Source: Enoplosus armatus (lineage: Eukaryota > Chordata > Actinopteri > Centrarchiformes > Enoplosidae). From it: a DNA stretch of 64,000 nt. The notes below the pieces were generated by a model. That model ran no database searches. It saw only the letters and a program-made list of their open reading frames with translations, and was not told where the DNA came from. Location of the stretch: assembly GCF_043641665.1 (NCBI RefSeq), contig NC_092186.1:5001-69000 (forward strand). Direction: 5' to 3'. A program made the translations under genes and the position numbers. Positions 36,124 to 48,222 of this stretch are shown in pieces. Numbering within the stretch: the first letter of the stretch is position 1; each line of letters begins with the position of its first letter.

Positions 36124-38200
36124 TTGATCGTCCTGTCAGCACAGAACTCGTCTTAATGCTGTGTCTACTGGACTCTACTGGACTTCACTGAATTCTCCTG
36201 GACTCTGCTGCACTCTACTGAACTCTGCTGAGCTTTACTGAGCTCTCCCGGACTCTACTGTACTCTACTCGACTTTACTGGATGCTCCTGGACTCTTCTT
36301 GACTGAACTGGACTCTGGTGGTTCACTTTGTCAGAAACGATGAAACAAAAATTAAAAAAGCAAAAAGTCCTGCTCCCGAGACAGCTGGACTTAAGATGTT
36401 TAGGACAATAAGACTCTGGAAGTAAAGCATTCTGGGATTTGATGTTGTTAAACTCTGAGTGACGTCCACCTCCATCAGAGAACCTTCTCATTTATAGATC
36501 TACACCTGAGGAGTCAGAGAACAATCAGCCAATCAAGCTCCTGGAAAAACAGTAGACTGAAACCTAAAAGAACAATCAGTTCACCTCAAAATTTGCTGTT
36601 ACATATAAACCGTGTTTAATATAGTTTAACAACAACAACACAACAATTTAACTGTTAGTAGTTAGTTTTAGTGAAACTGAACTTGTTTTTATTGAGTCTG
36701 CATGAAACTAAAATCACTTCTCTAAATAATTAAAATTAAATGAAAGAAGAACTTGTTAACTATTTAAAATCTGGAAACCAAAAGCTTGTTGGTCAGTTTG
36801 AACCAGTTACTGGACTCTACTGGACTCTGATATCACAGACAGACTTTACTGGACCACAATCTATGTACAAGACTTTGCAGGACTCTTCTGGACGTTCTCT
36901 TCCCTCTGAGCGGGACTGAAAAGGCACTTTGGTTCTTTGAGTGTTTGACTGTTAAAATCATTGTAGAGGTCAAAGGTCAAACCATTTGATGTTTCATGTT
37001 TTAGAAAATGTTTGTTTGTGTGGATGTTTTATTTAAAGGGCTGAAAATAACCATTTCCACTCCAGTTTAACTCCGCTTTAACTCTAGTTTAATTGATTGA
37101 TTGATTTGAATACCTTCATTTTTACTCCTTTTAAACTCTTAACCCTCTTTAACGTTAAAGAACATCTTAAACTCCAGTTAAGCTCCAGTTTAATTTCAAG
37201 TTAAGTGCAATTCCAACTTCATTTTTTCTCCATTTAAACCCAGTTTCATCCTCAATTTGAATTCCAGTTTTAACTCCATGTTAATATCAGTCCGGTTTAC
37301 TTCAGGTTTAAACCTGGTTGAACTCTAATTGGAGCTCATTGATGGTTTGTGGAAAGAAAATAATCTTTTGGAGAATTATTGTAAGAACACTAAAATTTCC
37401 TGTTTCTGTTGATGTTTTTGTGGTTTTTCTGTTTACAATTTGTGTGTTTTTTGTTTTATTGACTTAAATGACTGAATCTGAATTTATTTTTTATTTTGTT
37501 TCCTCTAACGGTTTATTTTACGCTTCCTGTACCATATATAGTTCAAACCAGACGGTTCCTGCTAGGCTTTTAATGTGAAGCACCAGCAGGATGTGCAGTC
37601 CTCAAGGTTAGTGAGTGAAGTAACTGCTTGTTTGAATTAATTGACTGTAATTAGGTAACAGGTAGCAGCCAATCACATCGTCCCACGCCATCAGGTTTAC
37701 GGTACACATGGCGGTGAAATTTACACGTCTGCAGGTGATATAGGGATAGGGTTAGTGTTCATAACTCTGACTGATGAAAATAAAACAAATTAAATACAGA
37801 ATTACATCTGTTGACGTTTTAATATCAACTCTTCATAAATCCATTCAGTGGTTTTCCAACAAATTTCACAAAATAATTTTTTCCCATTTTTTTTCATGAA
37901 ATGTCAGATTTCACTAGTCTTCTAATTAGTCTTCATTTGTGTTTTTGTGTCGGAACCAACATGGAGCCCTTAATAATAAGAAGGATGATGATGATAACCA
38001 CTGTATTTTGTCGACACATGAATCAGATCAGCAGAAAAGATCTAAATTACAGCTGATTGAAGACCTTTGGTCTTCATTCAGCTGTTATTTAATGAAAACA
38101 TTGTTTATCTTCATTTTATTTTTGTTTATCAGCAGCTGAGTGAAGTGAAGTTTTTGTGTCTGCAGGCGAGTTTTATTTCAATAAACCGATTCAGCTCTTC
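36124..38200 (+). other. stx10 3' UTR and downstream sequence with minisatellites
   Basis: Two repeat tracts occur: CTACTGGACTCT-type words of about 10-12 bp (36160-36310 and again near 36810-36840), and CTCCAGTTTAA-type words (37055-37320). A possible poly(A) signal AATAAA lies at 38180-38185. No further ORF of note. Confidence 0.5.
36428..36445 (-). promoter_or_regulatory. ZNF143/SBS-like motif in stx10 3' region
   Basis: GCATTCTGGGATTTGATGTT is close to the reverse ZNF143/THAP11 consensus GCATTCTGGGANTTGTAGT. Its position after the stop codon makes promoter function doubtful. Confidence 0.3.
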
Positions 38201-39290
38201 GACTCTGATCTTGTTTTCTGTCATTTATCAGCAGTATATAAATAATTACTGGATGGTTTATAACACACTGTATTTGTCAGAAGATTTTAGGGTTACCGAA
38301 GAGGTTCTAATAATAATTTGTCACAAATTATAGTGTGTTATAAATATATAAACATTAATTGTTCATATGCTGCCTATAAATATTTCATGGTGGGGGTGAA
38401 TATTTATTCAGTATCTTTGACTGTTTTGATTCTAAATATTTTATTTATAGTTTAATTCTGTCAGGGTTTGGTTGTGTTCTTAGGTTTTTTCTGGGAATTT
38501 GAGTTTTAACAAGGAAGGCTGAATACAGGTTAAACATTACACATCATGTTTAGATTATTTGTTACTGTTTAAAATAATTTAAGATAATTTAAATTTACAG
38601 GGCAACAATTGTTAAACAAAGCTGAATATTTAGATTTTGTCCCATCCTTCCCCCCTCATAACGACTTAACAGGAGACATGAAGCTTCAGTTGATCTTTTC
38701 TTTAATTTGTCTGAAAATATAAACGAACATATGAAAATACATGTGAACTGTACAGAGACAGAAATACTGCAGAGGTGTCTTTAAATACTGTAAATGTTTA
38801 TATGAGTCACCAAACAACCCAGAACAACACTGTCATTGCATTAAATAACATGAGTTAACTTTATATAATTTTATATTTTTATTACATCTGACAGCAACTC
38901 TGAAGGTTAAGGAAAGTGAAACAAGAATCCAAACCAGGTTAATCTGCTGATGTGTTAACGTGTTTCAAAGTATCTGGTGTTAAAGTCCTGTTTATACCAA
39001 CCACTAAGACGCCTAGTCCCAGGTGGAGGTGGGGGGTACTGCGGAGGGTTAGGATCAGGGATGTAGAGATCAGTTCAAACTGAACCAGCTGCTCATAGGT
39101 TGTGGTCTCTGTCATGTTGAGGTCTACCCAGTCCAGGAAGCAGCTCAGCAGGCTTTGGTTTGGTTACGTCAAGTTTGGTTACGAAGCGAGGGTCAAGTAG
39201 CTACTCTCAGGATGTGTTGTGAGTATTCTGGCAGTCGTAGATAGCCTCAGACAGTGTTGTGGTTATTGTGGTGCTTGTAGTTGCAGTCAG
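38201..39290 (-). other. Likely 3' region of the minus-strand PDZ gene
   Basis: AT-rich to about 38990, then GC-richer up to the stop codon at 39291. Two GTTGTGGT-type repeats lie at 39215-39305. The poly(A) site was not fixed. Confidence 0.4.
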
Positions 39291-40660
39291 TCAGTGTTGT
39301 GGTAACCTTGGAGGCACCCTCCGGAGTCGGAGCACCCGGACGGTGGCGGAGGTGTTCTGGCTCAGCAGGTGGGTCACCTGGTCCAGACTGAGACAGGCCA
39401 CCTTCTCCCCATTCACCTCCAGGATCTCATCTCCAACCGCCAACAAGCCAGCATACAACTTCTCAGTGCTGCTGTCCACCATGTCCTCCACGTATACGCC
39501 TATAGTACACGTTATTATACTGTTAATACACTGTTAACACAGTATTAATACACTATTAATGCAGTATTAGCATCATCAATAAACCACAGAGCAGGCAGAC
39601 CTGTAGGAGCAGTACCAGATGTGGCAGTAATAGTAGTATTAGTAGTACTGTCAGTAACAGTTGTGTCACTGCTGATAAGTACAGTCTCAGAGCTAAACTA
39701 CAAACTAAGAAACCAAACTGTCTATTTTATTCATGAAGAGTTCTCTGCTGGTTCTTTGAACATCACTTTGATCATTAGTTCACATGTGCTAATTGTGGTA
39801 TTTATCAATGTTAATAAAATATATCATAAGATATAATACAATATATATATATATATATTCAGTTTCCTCTGCTTGTTCTGGTTTGAGTCATGGTGGCACT
39901 AAGCAAGTCAAGTCAGCAGACAACACCCTCTGTCCAAGCAAAGTAGTGTAGACGTTAGGGCTGGCCCTGAAAGTCGAAGATTCAGTTGGACACCCCTCAG
40001 TCGACTTGGGATTCTTCAAGTCGAGCAGTCATTTGTTTGTTTTTTTGTCAGTGTGTAGTCTTGCATAGCCAGACCTCCTCTCCACACTTTGGAGACAGGT
40101 CTGGCTCAACCCGTCGTCATTCTGGGATAGAAGATAAAAACGCTCTGGCTTGTTTGTTTTTCTTTAAACCAATCACAATCGTCTTGGGCAGCGCTGATCC
40201 CAGGAAGCAGCAACGGTGCCCTTGTTAAAAAGGGAGGAGCTCATTGGACCCGTTAAAACAGACTTTGAAACAGACAGACTTTGAAAACAGTAACACGCAG
40301 TTAGCAGAAGGGAAGGAGAATGGCGACTGAAATAGTCGCCAAACTTATCCCAGCAGCCTACATCCGGTGAGCCAGACTAGCCAGTGTGCAATGTGTTTCT
40401 GGGGACATTTTGGTCCCCAGAAGTAGCTGCATAGTTAGCACTCCTCACTTTCACACTGTTCTTGAGAGTAAAATCATTCCAATACGTCAAGTCATCCCGT
40501 CCACTCTGTGAAGATGTCTGCGACAGTACTGGGTGCCTTTAGTTACTGTGGTCTTGTTCTCTGGAACAAGCTGCCGCTGACTTGAGGTCCATCACAACTA
40601 TGTCCACATTCAAAAGCAAACTCAAAACTTTCCTATTCTGTCAGGCTTATGGTTAACTAC

Positions 40661-40692
<32 letters not shown>

Positions 40693-43600
40693 TGTCTGTA
40701 TTCGTATGGCTTGTACAGTTGGTTACATGGGTGGTTATGTGATAGGGCAGGGGTTTCATTTTGATTGAAATGCTGTGTGGTATGTTTAGTGCATGTTGGG
40801 TGTATGATTCATTGTATTGATGTTACCTATGTTCTCATGTTTGTGTCTATATTTTATAGTTTGTCCAAAGCACATTGAGTTTACTAGTAATGAAATGTGC
40901 TATATAAATAAAATTTGCCATTGCCATTGCCATTATTGGCAGCTGTGGACCCGGACCCAGGGTGAGTCGGAGTGAGATGGAGGCAGCTCCCCGGTTCTGC
41001 TTAGAAGTGGTAAATTTACAGGTCTAAGCTACTTAATATGATCTAGCTTTTGTTTGATATCTAGTGTCTGCAAAAAATATTGTTGCAGATTTCTGATCCA
41101 TCATTAGCGCATTATCTCGGAGGGCTAACTTGGCTTGTTCACTATATTACTGAACGTTGCTGTCTCCCTGAACGTTCTGCTGAACCCTGTTCAAAAATCT
41201 GGCAGTTCAATTAAGTGTTGCTTGATAGTGTGGGTACAGCCATAATAGACGTACTTCGTAATCAGCGTAATCAGCAGAAAATGGATGGATGGGCAGTATT
41301 ATTAGTAATATTTCAGTACCAGAGCCAGGTCGTCCTCTCCCTCTAGTGATCAGTAGTAGTATTAGCAGTATTTACAGTAGTATTTGTAGTATTTACAGTA
41401 CCAGAGTCATGTCGTCCTCTCCCTCTGCTGATGATGAATCCATATATTCGGCTCTTTGGGCGACTGAGTTCCAACAATAACGTTCCATCAGAACAAGCCT
41501 GAAGAACCCGACCAACGGAACGGACTGAACAGGGATGACCAACGTCCTCGATACTGAGACATCGCTGCAGGAACCTGAGAGACAGACAGACAAGCCGTAA
41601 GAGAGAGAGACACAGACAGGTAGAGAGTGTGACAGAGAAAGAGACAGACAGAGAGAGAGAGAGAGAGAGAATAAGAGAGACAGTCTGTACAGTAAAATTT
41701 TTATCTCCATGTTATTGGCTGATTTGAGTTCTTCTGGAGAACAGATTATAAAATCAGAAACAGGTGAGTTACTGGTCAGCAGCTGGTCTGTAGTCAGCAG
41801 AACGATCCTTCTTCTTCTGCTCCGACCCAAAAGACTGAACTGACGATGACTTCCTCAACTGCAAGAACGGCGACCCCTGCTTCACAAAAAGGAAACACAC
41901 AGTACAAAGAAGAAGAAGAAGAAGAATGAGTGACAGTGAAACATACAGGTCAACTTAAAAATTCAGCAGGTGATAATAAAAATATAATTGATGATCGTCT
42001 CACCACACTGAGCGACTGAACAGACAGGGTTTTCTTCAGGAGGCTGGAGGACTTCCTGGGACATGAAGTAGCGGGATCAGATGCGGGTGGGCGTGGCCTT
42101 ACGCTGAGGCGGTCAAGGCTGCCGGTTCGAGTCCTGCTCAGTCTGACGGTGGAGAAAAGACGTCGCAGAGAAAGACGAGAAGATTCGTCTCTGCTTATGA
42201 AGCTGAAGCAAACAGATGATTAATTATTAGAACATTGAAAAGTCAGAATTGAGACTGATGGTAGAGACGCACGATACTTAATTTTAGATTGGTATTGTTG
42301 CCAATACTGACCTTATTAAGTGGATCAGGTATCAGTCAAAGTCAATTCTATTTATATAGCCCAAATATCACAAATCACAATTTGCCTCAAGGGGCTTTAC
42401 AAACTGTACAGCATACAACACCCGCTGTCCTTAGACCCTTGATTCAAATGAGGACAAAAAAAACAGTGAATATGATGATTTGAATGGAACTAAAAGCTGT
42501 TTTAAGTATAAAGGATAGTTAAAGTAAATGCATTTGAAAACAAAGAGCAACCAATGAAAATGTCTGGTGCTCATCTACCGGCAGTGAAGGGAAGTGCTTA
42601 TTCCTACCTCCAAGCCCAGGTCTAACCCTCCACCCCAACCCTATCACTACGCTCCTCTGCCTCTGGACCTTTCACCATCAGACTCTTTTCTGTTCTGAAC
42701 TCCCCACTGAAGTCAGGACAGCAGAGTCACTGCCCGTCTTCTACTGCAGAGTAACTGCACACATATCATATGTAGTATATCATTACTTATGACTCATTCT
42801 TAAAACAGCATATCCAAGTATTTGTACTGTAGCACTGAACATGCATTTAGTTATTTGTTTTAATAGATACACTCTTCAATCCAAGCTGGACTGCTTGTTC
42901 AGTACAGATGAAGTGATGCTGCAGTGTAATATCCATGGTGACACATCAGTCTACATGTGAAGTGGTTAATGTTGGATCAGGACTTCCAGCAAAGAGTGTT
43001 ACACAGACTCAGCTTGGGTTTAAACTCACTGTTCAAGAAGTGAAGTGTCGTCATTGTGAAGCTCTGTTCTCGTTGGCTGTCTGACCTGTTCATAGCCACT
43101 GCTGTCTGTGGTGGGCGGGGTTTGGCTCTCAGCTGTAAACCAATCAAGGGACGAGATGTTAGTGTGTGATATGTGTGATGTAATGTAACCTGTTGGTAAC
43201 CTGTCTTGAGCTCAGTAGCGAGGTTTGGTTTGTGAAAAAGAAGAAGATGGATCCACACACAGGTGAAGTGGTAAGATGTAGGGCAGCAACAAACTTAAAC
43301 TTGTAATGAAGCCGAGTGAGGCCTCCTGCTCATATAGCTGACAGTTCAGTCTCTGTTTACACATTTTACTGTGGCTGTTACCCAGTAACAATAATAATAA
43401 TGGTGGCTGCTCAACAATGTTCAATTAAAATAGATTACAAAAATATTATGTGATTACTCAACTAGCCAACTACTATTTTGAAAGCTTGCGACTAGTAAAA
43501 ATAAATAGAAGAGAAATCCCGACATTACACAGAGACTACTACTTCTGTCTATATGATACATTAGCACTCTGTGAAGTGGCTGACAGTATCTGTGTACTGT

Positions 43601-45706
43601 AACTGTGGTTTATACTATAATTTATCTGACTGCATGTAAACTCTTTATGTCATGTATGTAGATGTATTGACATGTAAATGTTCTCACCTGTTGTCTCTGA
43701 GCTCCTTCCTGAGGAGGAGGAGGAGGAGGAGGAGGAGTTGGAGCTCTTTGTCCCGAGATCTAGACCTCCCTGCTTCACACAGGGGCTCCTCCCCTTCAGC
43801 TCTGGCCCAGATCGGAGCTCTCTGTGGGGCTTGGCTTCTGCAGGTCTCCCCTGCTCCTCCTGGTTCTGATTCAGATTCTGCCATGATTTCGTGCCATTGA
43901 GCCTGATGCTCTGTGACATCATCATTGATGTCACATGGGGAGAAGATGAGGAGGAGAGGCATTTGACCACAGGTGGAGCTAAACATGAGGGCGGAGCTGG
44001 CATGGTCAGTTGGTCTGGGGTGTAGGGGTTGATTGGCAGATCTGTGGTAGGCATGGCCTGAGGGAGGGTCACCTGGTTTCCATTAAGTTCCACCCGATTG
44101 GTGCTCCTCATCCCCTGCTTGTGAACGATACGCCCAGCCCTGCTCCCTCCGTCACTGGTCTCACCAAGTGTGACAGAGCCAATGTAGGTCTCTCTGATTG
44201 GCTCTGTCCTGTACAAACTCCGCCCCCGGTTTTCAGATACAGGTGGATGGAGACAGAGGTGCAGGTTGACTCCGCCTCCTAAAACTGTCCCACAGGAGTC
44301 ACACTGCCCAACCCCTCCCGCTGGCGTCCATCCTCTCTGCTGTCTGTCAACAACATGCCCCACACCCGTGTTGACGTACAGGTTCAGGTCCGGTTTGGAA
44401 ACCAGGACACCTGTCCCTCGCTGCCCCACCCGTCTCCTCTGCCGCTCCAGGTAACGAGACTCTGCTTCCGTCTCTGTCTCATCCTCGAATCGCAGACGAC
44501 GAGTTGGAGATACTGAGGGGGGGTGTCGCCTTGTTGATCTGACAGCTGATTTGCTGCTGGACAAGTCACTCAGGTGTCCTGACAAAGAGATCACACCTTC
44601 CGACCTCACCTGGATGACAGGATGCAGCCTGACCCCCGACCTGTCAACAGTTAGAGGGTGCCAGAGTCCAGACAGCAGGACTGGGATCAGTTTACTGTTA
44701 AGGATTTACTGAAATGTGCAGTATCATCCTGGCAGGATGTAATGTTAGTTAAAGTAAAGCTATGACCGTTATTATTGGCTCTACCTTCGCATATAAGACT
44801 GTACAGGTGCCTTTTTACATCAACATTAGCTGACATGAGCTGAAGCTGATTTTTACTTGTAAATTCATTTAATGAGGCTTGTTGAGTGTGACGGAACATA
44901 ACAAAGTGTGATGCAGTGTAACAACGTATGACAGAGTCAGACATTGTTACACTCCGTCAGACTTTGTTACGCTCCGTCAGACTAGCTGCACACAAACAGA
45001 TCTTCAGGACAAAGCAGACTAATCTCAAGTTCGCCAAAGTATTTTGTCATGTCAACAGAACATGCTAATATTTCGGCCTAGTGGCCTTCATCAGAGCATC
45101 TAGGCAGAAACGTTAGCATGTTTGGTTAACCTCACAAACTAAAAATTGGAAAGGTACATCTTTTCAAAGATCTAAAAACAACCAGAGATGTTCACAGAGA
45201 AACAGAAATCAGGATACTAAAACATGGGTTCAGGAAAGACGAGGGTTTCGGTTCAATATTGAAAAACAATACTTCCTGATTTGTGCTTCAATTCAGCGGT
45301 TGCTTTTTCAATATTTAATTATAAAGAATCAAAGAACATCTTTCTTGAACCTGAAAACAGAGACTGAAGATCAAAACTGAACCAGAGAAACGGTTTCATC
45401 TGATTTAATTAAAAGAATGAATAAAACATGTTGACAGTGAATGTTTCACTGATACCTTAATTTAAAATGTTTCCCCTTTATGTTCAGATATCACAAATAT
45501 CAATAACAATCTATTTTATATTTATATTATTTATAATTTTATTTCTTTAAAAAATATTCTCACGTGAAAAATAATCTCTAGGAGACGCCAGATACAAACA
45601 CACACACACACACATATATATACTGTGTGTGTGTTACTCACTGTATGTGTGTGTCGGGGGTCAGCAGGTTGTGGTCGGCTCTCAGAGGAACGCAGCGACG
45701 CTTCAT
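39291..45706 (-). CDS. PDZ-domain protein, KIAA1614-like, seven coding exons
   Basis: Built from splice signals and phase. On minus the exons run 45706-45642, 44640-43688, 43132-43030, 42202-42004, 41876-41827, 41574-41402 and 39499-39291; together they give 583 aa without a stop. The N-terminus MKRRCVPLRADHNLL is followed by a region with RRLRFEDETETEAESRYLER and LNLYVNTG. A Ser-rich run is encoded by a GGA/TCC repeat (43715-43735). Basic Ser/Arg-rich segments precede a C-terminal PDZ domain (about 480-575) with carboxylate-loop-like YGFIISRG, VYVEDM, GDEILEVNGEKV and LSLDQVTHLL. The protein lacks a signal peptide or membrane segment. I believe it matches the uncharacterised KIAA1614 family, which neighbours STX6 in human, but this is from memory. 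The small 50-nt exon has a weak donor (GG|GTCGG). Confidence 0.7.
39960..40420. mobile_element. Possible non-autonomous DNA transposon in PDZ-gene intron
   Basis: The segment CATAGCCAGACCTCCTCTCC (about 40064) and the later GGTGAGCCAGACTAGCCAGT (about 40369) look like degenerate inverted ends around a GC-richer interior containing CTCAACCCGTCGTCATTCTGG. This is a tentative call; no coding sequence and no clear target duplication. Confidence 0.3.
40540..40935 (+). mobile_element. CR1/L2-like LINE 3' fragment
   Basis: CTCTGGAACAAGCTGCCGCT and then CATTCAAAAGCAAACTCAAAACTTTC read as the LWNKLP and TFKSKLKTF block at the C-terminus of CR1/L2-type ORFs. A (GT)n run follows. The tail is AAATAAAATTTGCCATTGCC with ATTGCC tandem repeats. 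Confidence 0.65.
41600..41670. repeat. AGAGA/GACAGA microsatellite
   Basis: Purine-rich simple repeat (GAGAGAGA, GACAGACA) in an intron of the PDZ gene; a short GAA run lies at 41909-41926. Confidence 0.7.
42330..42460 (-). mobile_element. LINE/SINE tail fragment
   Basis: TTCTATTTATATAGCCCAAATATCACAAATC followed by TTGCCTCAAGGGGCTTTACA. The complement of the same family is at 46430-46515 in the opposite orientation. Confidence 0.55.
45058..45108 (-). ncRNA. Hammerhead-like motif (minus strand), flanked by inverted repeat
   Basis: The complement reads CTGATGA, then a perfect 4-bp stem GGCC-ACTA-GGCC, then GAAATATTAGC. The outer words CATGCTAA and TTAGCATG are perfect inverted repeats. The core fits CUGANGA-stem II-GAAA, but a U before the expected cleavage base is lost (GC in place of UC). 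It lies in the first intron of the PDZ gene and probably marks a retroelement remnant related to those at 6637 and 7900. Confidence 0.45.
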
Positions 45707-45899
45707 ACGACCTCCGTTCTTACACTGCTGCTGCCGCGGCAACCGAGCTGACACAAAGAGACTGAACACACACACAGGGTGGGGGAGGGGAGAGGATGAC
45801 ATCAGTAGCTGATTGGTCGGTGTGACAGAGGAAGGAGGATTAAACTGAGCAGCTCGTCAGGACTAATTAACCTGACGAGACCACAGACTGTTTACATCA

Positions 45900-46000
45900 G
45901 CACTCACTGGTGTGTGTGTGTGTGTGCGCTGTGTGTGTATGTGTGTGTTGTGTGTGTTGTGTGTGTATGTGTGTGTGTTTGTGTGCTGTGTGTGTTTACC
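45900..46000. repeat. (GT)n-rich microsatellite
   Basis: TGTGTG with interspersed GCTGTG and TATGTG. It yields a spurious Cys/Val-rich reading frame. Confidence 0.8.
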
Positions 46001-46429
46001 TGTGGTGGTTTTGGTCTCTTAGAAGAATCTCAGAATCATTCAGAACAAAACCTGAAGAAAGTAAAACAAGATGGCTGACGGTACGTCAAATACTGGTTTT
46101 TCATTGGCTGAAACAAATTCTCCTCCAATCACACATGAGATGATTAAATATTTGAAGGGGAGTTGGCAGATAAGAGGAGTAAGAGGTGTTTTATTATAAA
46201 AGAGGCGAACTAAACAGGAACAAACTTATTTACCTGCTAATCAGACTGTTGTTGGAGACAAGGTCATGTGACTCAGGTCTGTTTGACACCTGGATCATAT
46301 ATGTTATGATCTATCTGTAATGTCTTGTCTATTCTGTATTTCTTGTCTCCTCCCTCTGTTGCTCTTCTTGAACTTTCTACCAATTTCCTCCCTGTTAAAT
46401 TTTTTTTTGAGTTTTTATCTGAATCAGAG

Positions 46430-46530
46430 GCCTATGATAGAGGGTGTCGTGTGCTGTACACATTCTAAAGCCCCTTGAGGTGAACTGATTTGTGATATTG
46501 GGCTATATAAATAAAGTTGACCTGACTTTG
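46430..46530 (+). mobile_element. LINE/SINE tail fragment
   Basis: CTAAAGCCCCTTGAGGTGAA and GATATTGGGCTATATAAATAAA form the same tail family as 42330-42460, here ending in an AATAAAGTTGACCTGAC tail. Confidence 0.55.
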
Positions 46531-46839
46531 AAACTAACAACTAAAGTACAAAAACTACAACACATAACAAGAAATCTCCCAGAAATCAGACCAGACCTCA
46601 GCAACAAACCAAACTAACTGTACAGAAGTGAATTATTAATGTTAAATATTAAAGTATGAGTGCGATGAAACTCAAATGTGTCCTGTCATTTATTCATCTT
46701 ATGTGTGAATGTGATGAAGTTACAGAACTCAGCAGGTTTAAGTTGAGCCCTGTCCCTGTCCTGAACACCTGTGGTCTACCTGTGTCATTGTGCTCTCTGA
46801 TCTCTGATTGGCTGTCATCCAAGTGTTTCCTCTGATTGG

Positions 46840-47321
46840 TCTGCAGGTGTTGGAGGATCCTGCGGTTCACCTGGATCCAAGTGTTTAGGGGCAGAGTACG
46901 TGCAGGACGAGTCGAGATCGAAGCTCATTAGATTGTCTAGGTCGGCCTGTGAGTGGACCTCACCTGCTGAGATGCAGCGGGAGACAGGTGGCAGAGTCGC
47001 ACTCCTACATGCTCTCTGCGCTTCCATTAGGGCAGTTACCCACCCAAAACCCCATAATGACTTTGTCTGCCCCCCTGACCACTTAAATGAATTCAATCAA
47101 AAGTAAACAGGAGAGGAGTCATTAATAAAAACTTAAAAATTAACACCACCTCTGATATAGTCCAGAACAATAGGAAAGTGTGGACTGCTAAACATCAGAT
47201 CTCTGTCATCTAAAGCTGTATTAGTAAACGAGCTAATATCAGATAATCATATTGATCTATTGTATATAGCAGAAACCTGGCTGTGTCATGAAGAATATGT
47301 CAGCCTGAATGAATCCACTCA
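46840..47321 (+). mobile_element. L2 LINE 5' part, left of gypsy insertion
   Basis: From about 47090 the frame reads an L2 endonuclease start: a [22 protein letters not shown] segment, then [17 protein letters not shown]. It breaks at about 47321 where gypsy sequence begins in the opposite orientation. 46840-47090 is probably its 5' leader. Reverse transcriptase parts of the same LINE type reappear at 52065. Confidence 0.75.
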
Positions 47322-48222
47322 GAGACGTCCATGGCGGGATCCTCCTCCTCAGCATCAGAGGGTGTTTCATCCTCCGGGTCATCTGATGCCTCGGACAAAA
47401 GGGAGGAAGGTGGTTCAAGGGCGGTGCGCCCTGAGTGCATGGCAGACTTGGCGGGCTGGTCCGGCTGACGCCGGTGGAAATCCCTGATGAGCCGGGTGTC
47501 CAGGATGTGTCGCACCGGAACCCAGGACCTCTCCTCAGGACCGTACCCCTCCCAGTCGACCAGGTACTGGAGACCCCTCCCACGGCAGTGGGAGCGAAGG
47601 AGGCGGTGAACCGTATAGGCAGGGCCTCCATCAATTAAGCGGGGCGGAGGAGGTGCCACGGGGATCAGGGGGCTCTCTCGGACCGCTTGACCCTGGAGAC
47701 AAAGGTGGGGTGGATCCGCATGGACCGAGGCAGCTTGAGCCTCACTGCTGCAGGGTTGATGACCTTCTGAATTTCGAAGGGACCGATGAACCTGGGTGCC
47801 AACTTCTTCGACTCAACCCGTAAGGGTAAATCACAGGTGGACAACCACACCTTCTGGCTGGCATGGTAGATGGGGGCCTGGGTGCAGCGACGGTTGGCAG
47901 CGGTGGCGTAGCTGTCAGCAGAGTGAAGAAGAGTGGCCCGAGCTTGGATCCAAGTCCTGCGGCAGCGTCGGATGAAGGCCTGGACTGACGGGCAGGACAC
48001 CTCCTTTTCCAGGGCCAGAAACAGGCGAGGCTGGAATCCGTATGCGCACTGAAAGGGGGAAAGTCCAGTGGCGGAACTGGTCAAAGTGTTATAGGCGTAC
48101 TCCACCCACAGTAGCTGCTGGGACCAGGACGAGGGGTGTTTGGAAACCATGCAGCGCAGAGCCGTCTCCATCTCCTGGTTCTTGCGCTCGGTCTGGCCGT
48201 TGGACTCAGGGTGGAACCCCAA
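47322..48222 (-). pseudogene. Gypsy integrase C-terminus with chromodomain
   Basis: Minus-strand frames 47665-48222 and 47300-47659 overlap in different frames. The first holds the last catalytic Glu region ([16 protein letters not shown]) and the GPF/Y-type FIGPFEI motif. The second holds a chromodomain ([19 protein letters not shown]) that would steer integration to particular chromatin. A chromodomain at this place identifies the chromovirus branch. The frames are not continuous, so no intact protein is made. Confidence 0.85.

Noticed and set aside
37939..38333. Short plus-strand frames downstream of stx10
   Set aside because: AT-rich, no domain, no splice context; most likely 3' UTR or intergenic.
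46068..46085. CAAGATGGCTGACGGTACGTC, looks like a first exon (M-A-D) with a donor, plus strand
   Set aside because: Too short to judge, and no matching downstream plus-strand exons before the L2/gypsy block.
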